Shown here: positions 46,201-51,138 of the stretch, one piece after another
How positions within the stretch are numbered: position 1 is the stretch's first letter
Layout of the letters: each line of letters opens with the position of its first letter
DNA from: Siphonodentalium dalli
Taxonomy: Eukaryota > Mollusca > Scaphopoda > Gadilida > Siphonodentaliidae
Assembly (NCBI GenBank): GCA_032622095.1
Contig: CP136067.1
Coordinates: 80,624,705-80,688,704, forward strand
Length of the DNA: 64,000 nt
Direction of reading: 5' to 3'
The notes under the pieces: generated by a model
Databases searched by the model: none
Seen by the model: the letters and a program-made list of their open reading frames with translations, nothing else
What the model was told of the DNA's origin: nothing
Made by a program: the position numbers and the translations under genes

Positions 46201-46522
46201 GAAGCATTATATATGTCATACATAGTCAGAGGTAATTTTTAAGACATGAGCCGTGTTGTGCTGAATTGTTTTATAAAAAATATAATATTGGTTGACTGTT
46301 GTGATCCACCAGCATCCCTAAGATGTAGTCCATCATGCTTATTCAGTAATTTAAGTCTCAATAAGAGAGATTGGACTAAGAGGAGACTAAATTATTCCAT
46401 CTCTTTTTCAGAATTTGTTGGCGGCTTCAGCATCCAGAAAGGCTGCCAAGAAGAAGAAAAAGAAGGCCGCCGCTCAATCAATGGCAGAAGCAGACTCGGC
46501 GGCGACGGGCGGGGGAGAATGA
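7165..46522 (+). CDS. PA2G4: PA2G4 / EBP1 (proliferation-associated 2G4), C-terminal eight exons
   Basis: PA2G4 is a catalytically inactive relative of methionine aminopeptidase ('pita-bread' fold). It binds ribosomes and structured RNA, shuttles to the nucleolus and acts in ribosome production and growth control. Eight exons joined at GT/AG borders give one frame of 228 residues plus a stop, matching human PA2G4 (394 aa) from about residue 173 to the end. Landmarks are [71 protein letters not shown] and [12 protein letters not shown]. An LxxLL-type motif, LKNLL, is assembled across the last exon junction. The basic tail corresponds to the nucleolar-localisation region. Exons total 687 bases over 39 kb, so introns are large and repeat-filled. 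Two snoRNA-like families lie inside them. Start codon and promoter are outside the window. Confidence 0.96.
7296..7370 (+). repeat. Fragment of a MITE family also at 48925-49368
   Basis: 'ggccacgcaaagtcaaattc' followed by 'agtttctcaggc' matches the left inverted end of the element at 48925 ('ggccatgcaaagtcaatttc', 'atttctcaggc'). Only one end is present here. Confidence 0.45.
7837..7915 (+). CDS. PA2G4: PA2G4 exon B
   Basis: 79 bases, acceptor TTTTGCAG|GTATG, donor CAAAA|GTATGT. It encodes [18 protein letters not shown] then IQNPTDAQ, nearly identical to vertebrate PA2G4. This is the most diagnostic exon. It ends in phase 2 (AA + A of a Lys codon). Confidence 0.96.
8183..8380. mobile_element. 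Hairpin MITE with TTAA target duplication, copy 1
   Basis: A nearly perfect inverted repeat over its whole length: CCCTTTCAGTGCCAAGTC on the left, and the complement 'acttggcactgaaaggg' on the right. TTAA lies at 8179-8182 and 8381-8384. TTAA duplication plus CCCTTT ends is typical of piggyBac-type MITEs. A shorter second copy is at 43878-44028. Frames here are products of the palindrome, not genes. Confidence 0.8.
8697..8770 (+). ncRNA. C/D-box snoRNA, U24/snR24-like, copy 1 (intronic)
   Basis: Order of elements: terminal stem GTCTGCC (8697-8703); box C in GATGATGT (8704-8711); guide ATATTTGCTACTCTTGA, where TTGA can serve as box D'; box C' ATGATGA (8740-8746); box D CTGA (8760-8763); closing stem GGTAGAC (8764-8770). 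The guide is complementary to the conserved 28S segment AGUAGCAAAUAU that U24/snR24 targets (28S recalled from memory). It lies in the PA2G4 intron 7916-10300, the usual location for metazoan C/D snoRNAs. Confidence 0.72.
9081..9677 (+). mobile_element. Helentron-like non-autonomous element with CCGTCC microsatellite
   Basis: It follows a TT and starts ATACCCCCACTTTG...GCGGTATACTG, a 5' subterminal hairpin. A (CCGT)n run, then related monomers ('aactatgaaccgatttcaat' / 'aaatatgaaccgatttcaat') follow. It ends with the hairpin GCACTCGAGTGC and ACACCTCTTT. Start, hairpin plus 'cacacctct' end and TT insertion site agree with the element at 37918-38337, whose borders are fixed by an empty site. 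Related copies lie at 11609, 26575 and 30106. No coding capacity. Confidence 0.65.
9810..10280. mobile_element. Long-TIR DNA element with TTAA target duplication
   Basis: The left end AGGTACTCAATCCGA and right end TCGGATTGAGTACCT are perfect inverted repeats, flanked by TTAA at 9806-9809 and 10281-10284. Imperfect inverted similarity continues for about 125 bases inward (e.g. 'atttgattcgagtcaagga' against 'cctcgactcgaatcaaat'). TTAA with A/GG ends suggests a piggyBac- or Kolobok-type MITE. It lies in the PA2G4 intron, with its right edge 20 bases before exon C. A fragment of the same family is at 56860-56960. The frames 9694-9903 and 9754-10035 are within it and not genes. Confidence 0.75.
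10301..10379 (+). CDS. PA2G4: PA2G4 exon C
   Basis: 79 bases, acceptor TTCTTTGCAG, donor GGCAAG|GTATGT. It encodes [18 protein letters not shown] then ILISTGDGK, matching the human [20 protein letters not shown] region. A TTAA-type transposon ends at 10280, so only 20 bases separate it from this exon and its right-hand side forms the acceptor's upstream context. Confidence 0.95.
10741..11045. mobile_element. Fold-back element with 8-bp duplication inserted in the left palindrome arm
   Basis: It is flanked by GTGATAAA at 10733-10740 and 11046-11053. The matching right arm (near 18215-18235) lacks these 305 bases and reads straight through the equivalent site, so the insertion is polarised. 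Inside is an imperfect palindrome of ~50-base arms centred on GAGCCGAGGCTC (about 10797-10808; 'ttttatacggaatttatcaa' against 'ttgataaattacgtataaaa'). A CRE-like TGACGTCA lies at about 10972. Terminal inverted repeats are not evident, so the class is unknown. Confidence 0.55.
11609..11822 (+). mobile_element. Helentron-like element, 5' part (split by nested insertion)
   Basis: It starts after TT with ATACCCCCACTTTCGAAG...GGGGGTATACTGG, then CTGTCCGTC repeats and 'aactatgaaccgatttcaat' as in the element at 9081. It breaks at 'ggtccgactttt' (11822). Matching downstream sequence ('taagttacgcctcattttcg') resumes near 15706-15770, so a ~3.9-kb complex was inserted into it. Confidence 0.6.
13552..13798 (+). 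repeat. Tandem duplication, period 119 bp (two copies)
   Basis: 13552-13670 and 13671-13798 are near-identical, both starting 'gatttagtcactttt' and ending near 'caactgtaggacttca'. The second copy has a short insertion (GTAACT) near 13760. Confidence 0.8.
14526..15040 (+). mobile_element. Helentron-like head with poly-G tract plus monomers
   Basis: It starts at 'cattataccctgattttgca' and a G(13) run followed by GTATATTGGATTG, the 5' hairpin form of the family with the CCCCC/GGGGG stem expanded to poly-G. Then 'catccatccatctgtc' and TAGCTCACC-type monomers follow. A similar poly-G head is at about 14015-14060. Confidence 0.45.
16260..17396. mobile_element. TIR element with paired subterminal palindromes, centre of the inverted repeat
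   Basis: Ends TAGGGCTGGCGATCTC and (complement of the right end) CAGGCCTGGAAATCTC match at 13 of 16 positions. AATATT lies on both sides (16254-16259, 17397-17402). Each end carries two palindromes: AGGAGGGCTATTAATAGCCC.. and AGGAGGGCTATAGCCCTCCT on the left, GGCGGGCTATAAAAAGCCCG.. and GGCGGGCAGCCCGCC on the right. The stem sequence differs between ends (GGAGGGC versus GGCGGGC) but pairing is kept within each end. No recognisable protein. Possibly hAT-like, but no clean 8-bp duplication. Confidence 0.5.
18331..18723. other. Intronic sequence, nothing recognised
   Basis: AT-rich intron sequence between the right palindrome arm and the second C/D snoRNA copy. No ORF, repeat end or RNA structure could be supported. 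Confidence 0.4.
18724..18795 (+). ncRNA. C/D-box snoRNA, U24/snR24-like, copy 2 (intronic)
   Basis: Terminal stem CCTGTC (18724-18729) pairs perfectly with GACAGG (18790-18795). Box C in GATGATGC (18730-18737), guide ATATTTGCTACTCTTGA, C' TTGATGA (18766-18772), D CTGA (18786-18789). The stem differs from copy 1 (GTCTGCC/GGTAGAC) yet still pairs, and the guide is unchanged while the region before box D has diverged. That is the pattern of a selected snoRNA rather than a passive repeat. Confidence 0.75.
18796..19774. other. Intronic sequence, nothing recognised
   Basis: AT-rich. Two overlapping short frames (19028-19246, 19044-19265) contain 'agtcagaaattggggggg' and have no recognisable product. 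Confidence 0.4.
19775..19848 (+). ncRNA. C/D-box snoRNA, U24/snR24-like, copy 3 (intronic)
   Basis: Terminal stem CCTGCC (19775-19780) pairs perfectly with GGCAGG (19843-19848). Box C AATGATG (19781-19787), guide ATATTTGCTACTCTTGA, C' TTGATGA (19817-19823), D CTGA (19839-19842). It lies 150 bp upstream of PA2G4 exon D, a distance normal for an intron-encoded snoRNA. Compared with copy 2 the stem has a T-A to C-G compensatory change. Confidence 0.78.
19999..20077 (+). CDS. PA2G4: PA2G4 exon D
   Basis: 79 bases, acceptor CATTTCTAG, donor CCAGAC|GTGAGT. It encodes [18 protein letters not shown] then QLKMKASR. It corresponds to the human AKDAGQRTTIYKRDPSKQY segment; the tripled lysine is a local difference. 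It ends in phase 1. Confidence 0.92.
20395..20446 (+). CDS. PA2G4: PA2G4 exon E
   Basis: 52 bases, acceptor CTCTTTTCAG, donor CTAAG|GTATGT. It encodes (Q)[16 protein letters not shown], matching human FFSEVERRFDAMPFTLR. The preceding intron is only 317 bp. The following one is 13.5 kb and holds the H/ACA-like array. Confidence 0.93.
20724..20856 (+). ncRNA. H/ACA-box snoRNA-like unit 1
   Basis: Lower stem CCACT/AGTGG, upper stem CATTATG/CATAATG (fully Watson-Crick here), hinge ATATAA, then second hairpin ACAAGC/GCTTGT enclosing AGATTTG/CAAATCT, and ACA at 20851-20853. One of the most diverged copies, yet all stems are kept. Confidence 0.65.
21232..21365 (+). ncRNA. H/ACA-box snoRNA-like unit 2
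   Basis: Lower stem CCACT/AGTGG, upper stem CATTATG/TGTAATG (two wobble pairs), hinge ATATCA (still AnAnnA), 3' hairpin stems intact, ACA at 21360-21362. A 3' half-unit fragment ('ctaccattaatgcttgtgac') precedes it near 20996-21018. Confidence 0.62.
21753..21850 (+). pseudogene. H/ACA-like unit 3, truncated
   Basis: It retains the first upper stem CATTATG/CATAATG and AGTGG but has lost the opposing CCACT strand. It breaks off inside the second hairpin ('agatttggagacagatctga'), with no GCTTGT-ACA end. Probably non-functional. Confidence 0.6.
22210..22343 (+). ncRNA. H/ACA-box snoRNA-like unit 4
   Basis: Lower stem CCGCT/AGTGG (G-U wobble), upper stem CATTATG/CGTAATG, hinge ATATAA, stems ACAAGC/GCTTGT and AGATTTG/CAAATCT, ACA at 22338-22340. 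Confidence 0.65.
22781..22924 (+). ncRNA. H/ACA-box snoRNA-like unit 5
   Basis: Same structure as unit 4; ACA at 22919-22921. Its downstream flank differs: 'acaattgtcgcattgtttcg' rather than the 'gataataatttatgatttt' flank. Confidence 0.63.
23407..23540 (+). ncRNA. H/ACA-box snoRNA-like unit 6
   Basis: Diverged copy: upper stem CATTACG/TGTAATG, hinge ATATCA, AGATTTG/CAAATCC (outermost pair lost), ACAAGC/GCTTGT kept, ACA at 23535-23537. The lower stem is weakened to TCACT/AGTGG. Confidence 0.58.
23858..23940 (+). repeat. Degraded pearl-like head
   Basis: 'ttagctcaagttgacgaatt' with 'aatttgagctactgccatgg' and GTCCGTCGTG matches the 5' hairpin of the 163-bp-monomer elements at 1248 and 44342. 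No monomers follow. Confidence 0.5.
24042..24175 (+). ncRNA. H/ACA-box snoRNA-like unit 7
   Basis: CCGCT/AGTGG, CATTATG/CATAATG, hinge ATATAA, both 3' hairpin stems intact, ACA at 24170-24172. It directly follows a degraded pearl-like head (23858-23935). Confidence 0.64.
24963..25096 (+). ncRNA. H/ACA-box snoRNA-like unit 8
   Basis: CCACT/AGTGG with upper stem CATTACG/CGTAATG, where the pair that is T-G or T-A in other copies is C-G here. Hinge ATATAA, 3' hairpin intact, ACA at 25091-25093. Confidence 0.66.
25532..25665 (+). ncRNA. H/ACA-box snoRNA-like unit 9
   Basis: CCACT/AGTGG, CATTATG/CGTAATG, hinge ATATAA, ACA at 25660-25662. First unit of the 3.53-kb duplication; partner of unit 12. 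Confidence 0.65.
26101..26234 (+). ncRNA. H/ACA-box snoRNA-like unit 10
   Basis: As unit 9 with one substitution in the first pocket ('catggttggat' for 'catgcttggat'); ACA at 26229-26231. Partner of unit 13. Confidence 0.64.
26464..28257. mobile_element. TIR DNA transposon, copy 1, carrying a nested Helentron-like element
   Basis: Ends GGGGCGTTTCCTTTCATTAC and (complement of the right end) GGGGCGATTCCTTTCATTAC. CAT lies on both sides (26461-26463, 28258-28260). Sister units without the insertion read 'gattaccatgtactaaccc', giving the empty site. Subterminal inverted similarity continues ('aaatgaatggaatgat' / 'atcattccattcatt'). A 3-bp duplication suggests PIF/Harbinger or CMC type; no transposase is visible. 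Inside: a Helentron-like piece (~26575-27075) and a 'tgaccttgaa..aaggtca' monomer region (27300-27960) ending in CAGACA/CACACA microsatellite. A CRE-like TGACGTCA is at about 28121. Confidence 0.72.
28470..28603 (+). ncRNA. H/ACA-box snoRNA-like unit 11
   Basis: CCGCT/AGTGG, CATTATG/CGTAATG, hinge ATATAA, 3' hairpin intact, ACA at 28598-28600. It lies just after the inserted TIR transposon; partner of unit 14. Confidence 0.65.
29062..29195 (+). ncRNA. H/ACA-box snoRNA-like unit 12
   Basis: Duplicate of unit 9 (offset 3530); all stems intact, ACA at 29190-29192. Confidence 0.65.
29632..29765 (+). ncRNA. H/ACA-box snoRNA-like unit 13
   Basis: Duplicate of unit 10 but with CATTACG/CGTAATG and 'cccct' in the loop, and CCGCT in the lower stem. 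These are among the few differences between the 3.53-kb copies. They resemble unit 8, suggesting gene conversion between units. ACA at 29760-29762. Confidence 0.65.
29995..31788. mobile_element. TIR DNA transposon, copy 2 (by tandem duplication)
   Basis: Identical arrangement to 26464-28257 at an offset of 3531, produced by the segmental duplication, not an independent insertion. Confidence 0.75.
32001..32134 (+). ncRNA. H/ACA-box snoRNA-like unit 14
   Basis: Duplicate of unit 11 (offset 3531); stems intact, ACA at 32129-32131. Confidence 0.65.
32594..32727 (+). ncRNA. H/ACA-box snoRNA-like unit 15
   Basis: CCGCT/AGTGG, CATTATG/CGTAATG, hinge ATATAA, 3' hairpin intact, ACA at 32722-32724. 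Confidence 0.65.
33186..33319 (+). ncRNA. H/ACA-box snoRNA-like unit 16
   Basis: Last unit, 603 bp before PA2G4 exon F. Stems intact, hinge ATATAA, ACA at 33314-33316. Its downstream flank is the 'acaattgtcgcattgtttcg' type, as in units 5 and 7. Confidence 0.65.
33320..33922. other. Intron end, no feature beyond repeat flank
   Basis: The sequence 33340-33720 is a diverged copy of 22930-23310 ('atcatatgaa', 'agaatctggtgatgg', 'cattgggaggtcaatttg'-like), so it belongs to an older unit flank. It ends with the exon F acceptor. Confidence 0.45.
33923..34017 (+). CDS. PA2G4: PA2G4 exon F
   Basis: 95 bases, acceptor GATGTACAG, donor GAGACA|GTAAGT. It encodes [18 protein letters not shown] then [13 protein letters not shown], matching human [20 protein letters not shown]. 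Phase 2 in, phase 1 out. Confidence 0.95.
34018..35460. repeat. Intron start with degenerate monomers
   Basis: A short hairpin 'cagctaataagttcagtcta' / 'cgcttattagctg' is at about 34167-34203. From 34400 to 35230 there are degenerate monomer-like repeats ('aaaatacaggtcaagttc' at ~34495 and ~34601; 'gagttacggcc'). A 'cagccctcttaattcag' unit begins near 35241. Confidence 0.4.
35461..35690 (+). repeat. Segment duplicated at 40297-40520
   Basis: Both copies run from 'tatgattggaatctctgaca' through 'gcgtattatgccaccaacac'-like sequence to 'gtattctgtcatattctggt', with only a few substitutions. They flank the C/D-snoRNA duplication block. Confidence 0.75.
36176..36249 (+). ncRNA. C/D-box snoRNA, U24/snR24-like, copy 4 (intronic)
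   Basis: GTCTGCC (36176-36182), box C in GATGATGT, guide ATATTTGCTACTCTTGA, C' ATGATGA, D CTGA (36239-36242), GGTAGAC (36243-36249). Nearly the same as copy 1; first of four in tandemly duplicated segments. Confidence 0.7.
36631..36742. repeat. Fold-back sequence closed by CAGCCCTC/GAGGGCTG
   Basis: CAGCCCTCTTAATT (36632-) pairs with AATTATGAGGGCTG near 36728-36741. About 85 bases lie between, including 'ggcttcggaaacccattgcc'. Copies are at 37893-38436 (interrupted) and, diverged, at 35241-35310. It could be a small MITE or a structured RNA; no C/D or H/ACA boxes were found. Confidence 0.4.
37447..37520 (+). ncRNA. C/D-box snoRNA, U24/snR24-like, copy 5 (intronic)
   Basis: Same boxes and stem as copy 4, 1271 bp downstream of it. 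D box at 37510-37513. Confidence 0.7.
37918..38337 (+). mobile_element. Helentron-like element (420 bp) with a defined empty site
   Basis: Inserted in the second copy of the local duplication: the first copy reads CTTAATTCAGATTG (near 36640), while here CTTAATT is followed by the element and then TTCAGATTG. It starts ATACCCCCCGCAATG with GGGGGGTATACTGG (5' hairpin), then TCCGTCCGTCCG. It ends with the hairpin GTCCCATTGGGAC, then AGTCACACCTCTAG. No inverted ends, insertion at TT, and a 3' hairpin before CTAG fit the Helitron/Helentron mechanism. Confidence 0.78.
38957..38979. repeat. Poly-C tract
   Basis: An uninterrupted run of about 23 C following 'gtaaatgatg'. Length is likely to be unstable and error-prone in assembly. 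Confidence 0.7.
39322..39395 (+). ncRNA. C/D-box snoRNA, U24/snR24-like, copy 6 (intronic)
   Basis: Same boxes and stem; D box 39385-39388. It is 1875 bp from copy 5; the extra length includes the 420-bp Helentron-like insertion. Confidence 0.7.
39770..40297 (+). repeat. 48-bp minisatellite, 11 copies
   Basis: Units start GCCCCCTCCCCGGGTTGGCT and end 'gacatgtatagatggtat', at exact 48-base spacing (39770, 39818, ... 40250), with a handful of substitutions. Each carries a CCCGGG site. As 48 is a multiple of 3 and the unit lacks stops, long frames run through on both strands (up to 262 codons); these are not genes. The flanks on both sides are the same 'tatgattggaatctctgaca' sequence. Confidence 0.95.
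40754..40827 (+). ncRNA. C/D-box snoRNA, U24/snR24-like, copy 7 (intronic)
   Basis: Same boxes and stem; D box 40817-40820. It is 1432 bp from copy 6, with the 48-bp minisatellite lying between them. Confidence 0.7.
41150..41400 (+). repeat. Degenerate pearl-like remnant
   Basis: 'aaaatggccatcttggattt' and 'gagctacattgtcattaat' match the monomer and 3' end of the 163-bp-monomer elements. The frame 41095-41283 is repeat-derived. Confidence 0.45.
41888..42160 (+). mobile_element. Helentron-like element with poly-G head
   Basis: It starts after TT with 'atgcgcccgtttttaaaacc' and about 19 G, then GTGTGTTATTTTATTGGACTG, and ends 'gccacaccctagcg'. Degenerate member of the ATACCCCC family; it abuts the next element. 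Confidence 0.5.
42162..43125 (+). mobile_element. Helentron-like element with CCGT repeat and duplicated monomer
   Basis: It starts after TT with ATGCCCCCGATCTCC...GGAGATTTGGGGGTATATAG (5' hairpin), then CCGTCCGTCCGTCCATCCG. The monomer 'catttcaactcataactttg' occurs twice (~42237 and ~42411). It ends near 'gggggcgttccctccgccc' and 'ggtgcacttgtt'. Confidence 0.58.
43721..43848 (+). CDS. PA2G4: PA2G4 exon G
   Basis: 128 bases, acceptor CTTCCTTCACAG, donor TTAAAA|GTGAGT. It encodes [19 protein letters not shown] then [20 protein letters not shown] and ELK, matching human EFVAQFKFTVLLMPNGPM. A TTAA MITE begins 30 bases after the donor. Confidence 0.95.
43878..44028. mobile_element. Hairpin MITE with TTAA duplication, copy 2
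   Basis: Same ends as 8183-8380 (CCCTTTCAGTGCCAAGTC and its complement) with TTAA at 43874-43877 and 44029-44032. The middle of the right arm is deleted. It begins 30 bases after the exon G donor. Confidence 0.8.
44342..45871 (+). mobile_element. Pearl-like element with 163-bp monomers, copy 2
   Basis: Hairpin start TAGCTCAACTTACTTTTGTAA.. with 'gccatggcttgtcgtccgt'. About eight monomers follow ('gcgggctacaggtcgtac', 'aaacatggccgccagcagcc'). The end is AAGTTGAGCTACAG and hairpin AGTGTCATTGACACT. It occupies most of the last PA2G4 intron. Confidence 0.7.
45872..46411. other. End of last PA2G4 intron, nothing recognised
   Basis: 'ggaccatctccttttatac' and 'atttgagccatggattagtg' recur near 57388-57450, so a short dispersed repeat is present at 45887-45990. 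It ends with the terminal exon acceptor. Confidence 0.4.
46412..46522 (+). CDS. PA2G4: PA2G4 terminal coding exon with lysine-rich tail
   Basis: 111 bases, acceptor CATCTCTTTTTCAG. It encodes [18 protein letters not shown], then an Ala/Gly/Ser-rich end, with stop TGA at 46520-46522. It aligns with human LLQSSASRKTQKKKKKK. The poly-lysine stretch is the nucleolar-targeting and RNA-binding tail of the family. Confidence 0.95.
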   Translation, partial: NLLAASASRKAAKKKKKKAAAQSMAEADSAATGGGE

Positions 46523-47490
46523 TATGCCTGATGATTAGAGCATTCATCTTAACATAGTGCTGAAGAAGGGATTAGACCTTCACGGATGAGCCATTTCTGT
46601 CCTAACTCGGACTTGGGGGGTCAGGGCCAATCATCAATTATATATTTATGATATTTAAAATGTTTTTGAAGCCATCTGAAGTTTTTTAGGTGAAATGTTT
46701 GTACACCATATGATCCTTTTTGGAACATATTTGGAACAAGTTTGTGTTTTGATTTCAGAAATTTATAAGAGGTTGGGCTGTTGGTCCGTGGTATTCAAAC
46801 TTACAAGTACATGCCATGCCAAGCAAATATAGAAGGTGATATGTTTGATAATAAGAGTTTATTGGATAATGAACTGCATAAAAAGTTGTTCAAGAAAAAC
46901 TGCATAAAAAGATTTTCAATATCTATTGAATATACTGCAATTCACATCCTTATCTTTGTGACTATTGTCATTGATGCATATCAAATTTGTACTCATCATT
47001 TTAATCTGGTCAAAGCTATTGGAGGTCCAGGCACATTGCCAAGACGTTGGAAAGGAACATTGCATAACCTGAAGCACAAAAATGTCAACTTACCCATCTG
47101 TTTACTTAGTCATATATGTACATAAAAATCATCTTGAATGGGTAGCCAAGACGACACATTTTGATAAAATCATGTTAAAAAATGCAGGAAATATTTTTGA
47201 AAAGCAATTAAATGAAAGAAAAATTACATAATTGCAGGCTCATTCTGTGTTAAAATTGTTATTCTGACTTCAACTTTTTGAAATTTTAATTCTTGGCTCA
47301 GATTCTCCAACTGGATTCTCTTTAATAAAGGTCACTGGTTATGGCATGTATTCTTTCTTGGTGATTATAAATCATGTGGATTGAATAGTTCTGAGGACCT
47401 GTACTCTTTGGTATAAAATTTCTATTTACATTGAGTTGTTTATGGATGAACTGATCATGATCAAAATAAATGAGTTTGTGGTGGAAATGA
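46523..47490 (+). other. PA2G4: PA2G4 3' UTR with candidate poly(A) signals
   Basis: After the TGA there is AT-rich sequence with AATAAA at 47324-47329 (in TTTAATAAAGG) and again at 47465-47470 (in CAAAATAAATG). Either could end the mRNA; the second is followed by a T/G-rich stretch ('gagtttgtggtggaaatg') typical of a downstream element. The 114-codon frame at 46781-47125 falls inside this UTR and shows no recognisable domain. Confidence 0.55.
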
Positions 47491-47695
47491 TTGTTGCCTC
47501 TCCTTATTCATCCACCATAAGACACTGGGTATGTCTCGGGAACTAGACGAGGGGATGAACGTAGTCTGGTGTTGATAGAACTGTCGATAAAGATTCCTAC
47601 AGGTTTCATCTGCTAGTCTGGAATCATGGTATATAATAAGGCCAAAATAAAAATAAAATATGTATGTTTTGGGTCTATCTAACTACCCTATCTTA

Positions 47696-48613
47696 AAGGT
47701 ACCGCCTACCCTCAACTTTTTATTGGGCCTCCAGTAAATTTACATCACCTCTATTCCCAGATATTGCTCGACATGGTTTGGCGAGCGGCGGGCGGGCGGA
47801 CCTAAAGAATGCCTTATAACTTTGACATTTGTGAACGGATTGTGAAAAAATTTGGTATGGCAGTTGCTCCCAATGACTATTTACTGCCTGTAGAAAATGG
47901 GTCACGTCCAAACTTTTTTACAAGAGTTGTCCATCTTAGATGGTTTTTAGTTAAGTTTTTCACCGATAGCGCAAATATTAACCAATTTCAACAATATTTG
48001 GTATTTGAGACTCTGGCAACAATATCTCGTACGAGTTCGAAAACCAGGTTTGTCCAAAAAAAAATTCGCAGAGTTATGGGCCTTAGTTTGTCTATTTTTA
48101 GCAATTTTATCACCGATAGCGCGATAACTCGATGAAATATTAACCGATTTCAACAATATTTGGTATATGAGTCTCCTGCAACAATATCTCAGACGAGTTC
48201 AAAAACCAGGTTTGTCCAAATGTTTTTCACGGAGTTATGGGTCTTAGTTTATCTATTTTTAGCAATGTTATCACCGTTAGCGTGATAACTCGATGAAATA
48301 TTAACCGATTTAAACAATATTTGGTGTATGAGTGTCCTGCAACAATATCTCGGACGAGTTCGAAAACCAGGTTTGTCCAAATTTTTTTTCCGGAGTTATG
48401 CGTCTTAGTTTGTCTATTTTAATAACAATTTTATCACTGTTAGTGCGATAACTCATGAAATATTAACAGAATCAATTGATATTTGGTATATAGGTCTATT
48501 GTAATAATATACCACCGTCCGACTTTTTTCCCCGAAGTTGTGCACCTTATTGGCAGAAGTTTGGGTGGACTGCCAAAAAACTCGACAAAAGCATCTTAGA
48601 TGCGTACCCCTTG
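47696..48613 (+). mobile_element. Element with 161-bp monomers
   Basis: It starts 'aaggtaccgcctaccctcaa' and ends 'cttagatgcgtaccccttg'. About four monomers have an exact 161-base spacing of 'accaggtttgtccaa' (48046, 48207, 48368), each with 'ttaaccgatttcaacaatat'. Short frames here are monomer translations. Confidence 0.6.
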
Positions 48614-48924
48614 TTTTCAAATAAAATTATCAATTTAATATATTTTGACACTATTGGATTATATACCTAAACTATACATTGATAGACATAGAATTTTATC
48701 ATCCTAAGTACTTTGAGATAAAATACAATTTCAATTCTGAGATGGTGGGACCCCAAACACAGGTATAATTTTGTTTGGCCTAATGGAAATGAACTTTAGG
48801 AACACATCAGGTTAAAGATACATGTAGTATATCTCTTCCTTCTTGGCACCCTATAATCTAGCAATACAAAATGTTTTTTCGACATGTGATTTCGTTCAGC
48901 TGCATCAGAAATAAACCACTTTAT

Positions 48925-49368
48925 TAGGCCATGCAAAGTCAATTTCCCATTTCTCAGGCCAAAAAGTTTTTAAAACCATGAGCGCGCATATTTATATTTT
49001 ATTGATTTCTGGGGCACACCCCAACGAAGTATTCCAGGTCTATTTTCAGTTGCCAGTGGCCATTATGTCCCGAAAGTTTGTCCATATAAAGTTCGTTGAG
49101 AGATTCTATGTGATATATTTCATCAGAAATCACCTTGGTATGAATCATATTTTGTACTGAGATAGCAATCTTAATCTATCATGTGTTTACCAACTGTTTG
49201 ATCATTCGGAAATCTAAACTGAGAAACAGTTGTTAGATCCACACTTGTATGTACAAAAAATGTACCACAAATATTCTTGCCAATTCAAACTTTCCCCCCT
49301 GAATAAAATGGTTGCCCCTGTGGGGTTTCAGGGCCTGAGAAACGGGGGAAATTGACACTGTGCAAATA
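48925..49368. mobile_element. MITE with ~37-bp inverted ends
   Basis: Left 'ggccatgcaaagtcaatttc' with 'atttctcaggcc'; right 'gggcctgagaaacggggga' with 'aattgacactgtgcaaat'. The ends are inverted copies of each other with some mismatches. The target duplication is unclear. A solo fragment is at 7296. Confidence 0.5.
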
Positions 49369-50199
49369 ATACAGTTTTGTCTGTTTTATTCATAAAATTC
49401 ACCAGCTCAACGCTGAGGGGATAATGTCATACATTACAGTCAATGTAGCGATAAGGAATGAAAAGTTTTAACACATTCAATGGAAAACCAATGGGTAATT
49501 CCATCCCATATGGCAACATGGGATTGCATGTTTTGCCCATAGTAGTAGCATGTTCAGATCGTTTCGTTTTTCCGCGTTTTGCATCTGTCGAAACGGAAAA
49601 ACTCCATTTGCATTTTCACTAAAACACGCAACATTGCGAGATAAAACGACTTTGATTTACACGGTAAGAAGAAGAATAAACTACATATATATCAATAAAG
49701 TTTTGGAACATGTACCAATAACACTTGATAGCAGCTAATTTCGACTTGACATTTTGTTATTCAGAATTTTTTTATTTTTCATGTACCAATTTTTCCTATT
49801 TTCGACGTTCGTCTAAAATTTAAACTACATCAAACTGCTTCACTGTAAATGATTTTGGGCTAATTATTTAATGTAACAGATTAAAATAGGCACTTGTTTT
49901 ATATGTATGCCAATTTTGTTTTCATTTTCCTGATTTTTCAGGTTTGTTTTCTCAGGTTTAATTTGCCTAACTTTGTCAATTAAAAAAACAATGAACGAAT
50001 CGCCTCCAATCATTCATCATCTGTATCAATACAAAGCACGGTTCAATAATACATTTTGCAAAGGAGTTTTCGATGAACGGCATTGCTAAGTGTTGCTCAT
50101 CTGACTCCGAAGTGATACAGGGGGTCAAATGTGGTATGTTGCAAGGCTGACGGAAGCCGACCACATCTCCTCACACATATTTTTATACTACATTTCAAG
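49369..50199. other. No gene seen
   Basis: AT-rich. The minus frame 49976-50164 starts at GTG and has no recognised domain; nothing else can be supported. Confidence 0.35.
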
Positions 50200-50400
50200 C
50201 TCAACTGAACAAAATAAAGTTTAAGCTATTGTCATGGGTTGTTGTTCGTCTGTGCGTGCATCAATGATTGCTGTTGGCATACCCTATATGCCACAAATCT
50301 CTCATTTAATTGTCAACAAACTTCATATGGATTCTTGGGGTGATAATTTTAACCCCGAATTGTATCTTGGATGTCACATTTGATTCATCAGCACACCCTG
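50200..50400 (+). repeat. Degenerate pearl-like head
   Basis: 'caagctcaactgaacaaaat' with 'agtttaagctattgtcatgg' resembles the TAGCTCAAC hairpin and 'gccatggc' head; monomers are degraded. Confidence 0.4.
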
Positions 50401-51138
50401 TATCATGTCCTGCCTTGGTCCTGTGACTCGGACTGTGAATGGGGGGGGGGGTCAAACTTTCTGTTTTGTGCTACCGTTGTCGTAGGTGACAAATCAACAT
50501 CTCAAACATATCATTCTGCAACTATTTCCACTACTGCCTGTAAATGGATGCTCTTCATAATAGTACATGTATTTGTGTGAATTTAAGAAACTAATTTTAA
50601 ATTATTCTGTTTACTTTTTCACTTATATTTAACTTTTTGTGTTGCCAATAAACAATGAAGAAAGTGACATTAATGATGATGTACATGTAGCTCAAATTTA
50701 AGCGATGCGAGTAGAGTATATTGGTGGGTATTAAAAACCAATGTGAAGAAATTTTCCATCAACATCCTTTTTGTTTCATTGATATAAATTAATCATCATA
50801 ACCAAGATAAATAGGACAACCCAACCAGGGACAACCGCCCCAAACTGTCACAACAACCTGCCTCGGTTATTCTATGTTTTACTTGGTTATATGTAAATAC
50901 GTGGATAAACATAATACATGTAAATAACTGTGATTATAGAGAACTGTGCTGTAAATGGCAACAAAGAATCATGAGATTAAAATAAGACTGATGAGGTGAT
51001 GTCAGGTTGATGTGCTGTGAATTTCTGATCAGATATTCACATGTTTATAAAATTGTGGGTTTCATGCAGGTTTGCAACTTCCAAGTCTCCCCTTCATATA
51101 GGGACCATATACTTTTTTTTTCTTTATACTGTACTAAT

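Noticed and set aside
46781-47125. 114-codon frame after PA2G4
   Set aside because: Inside the 3' UTR, no recognisable domain, no conserved features.
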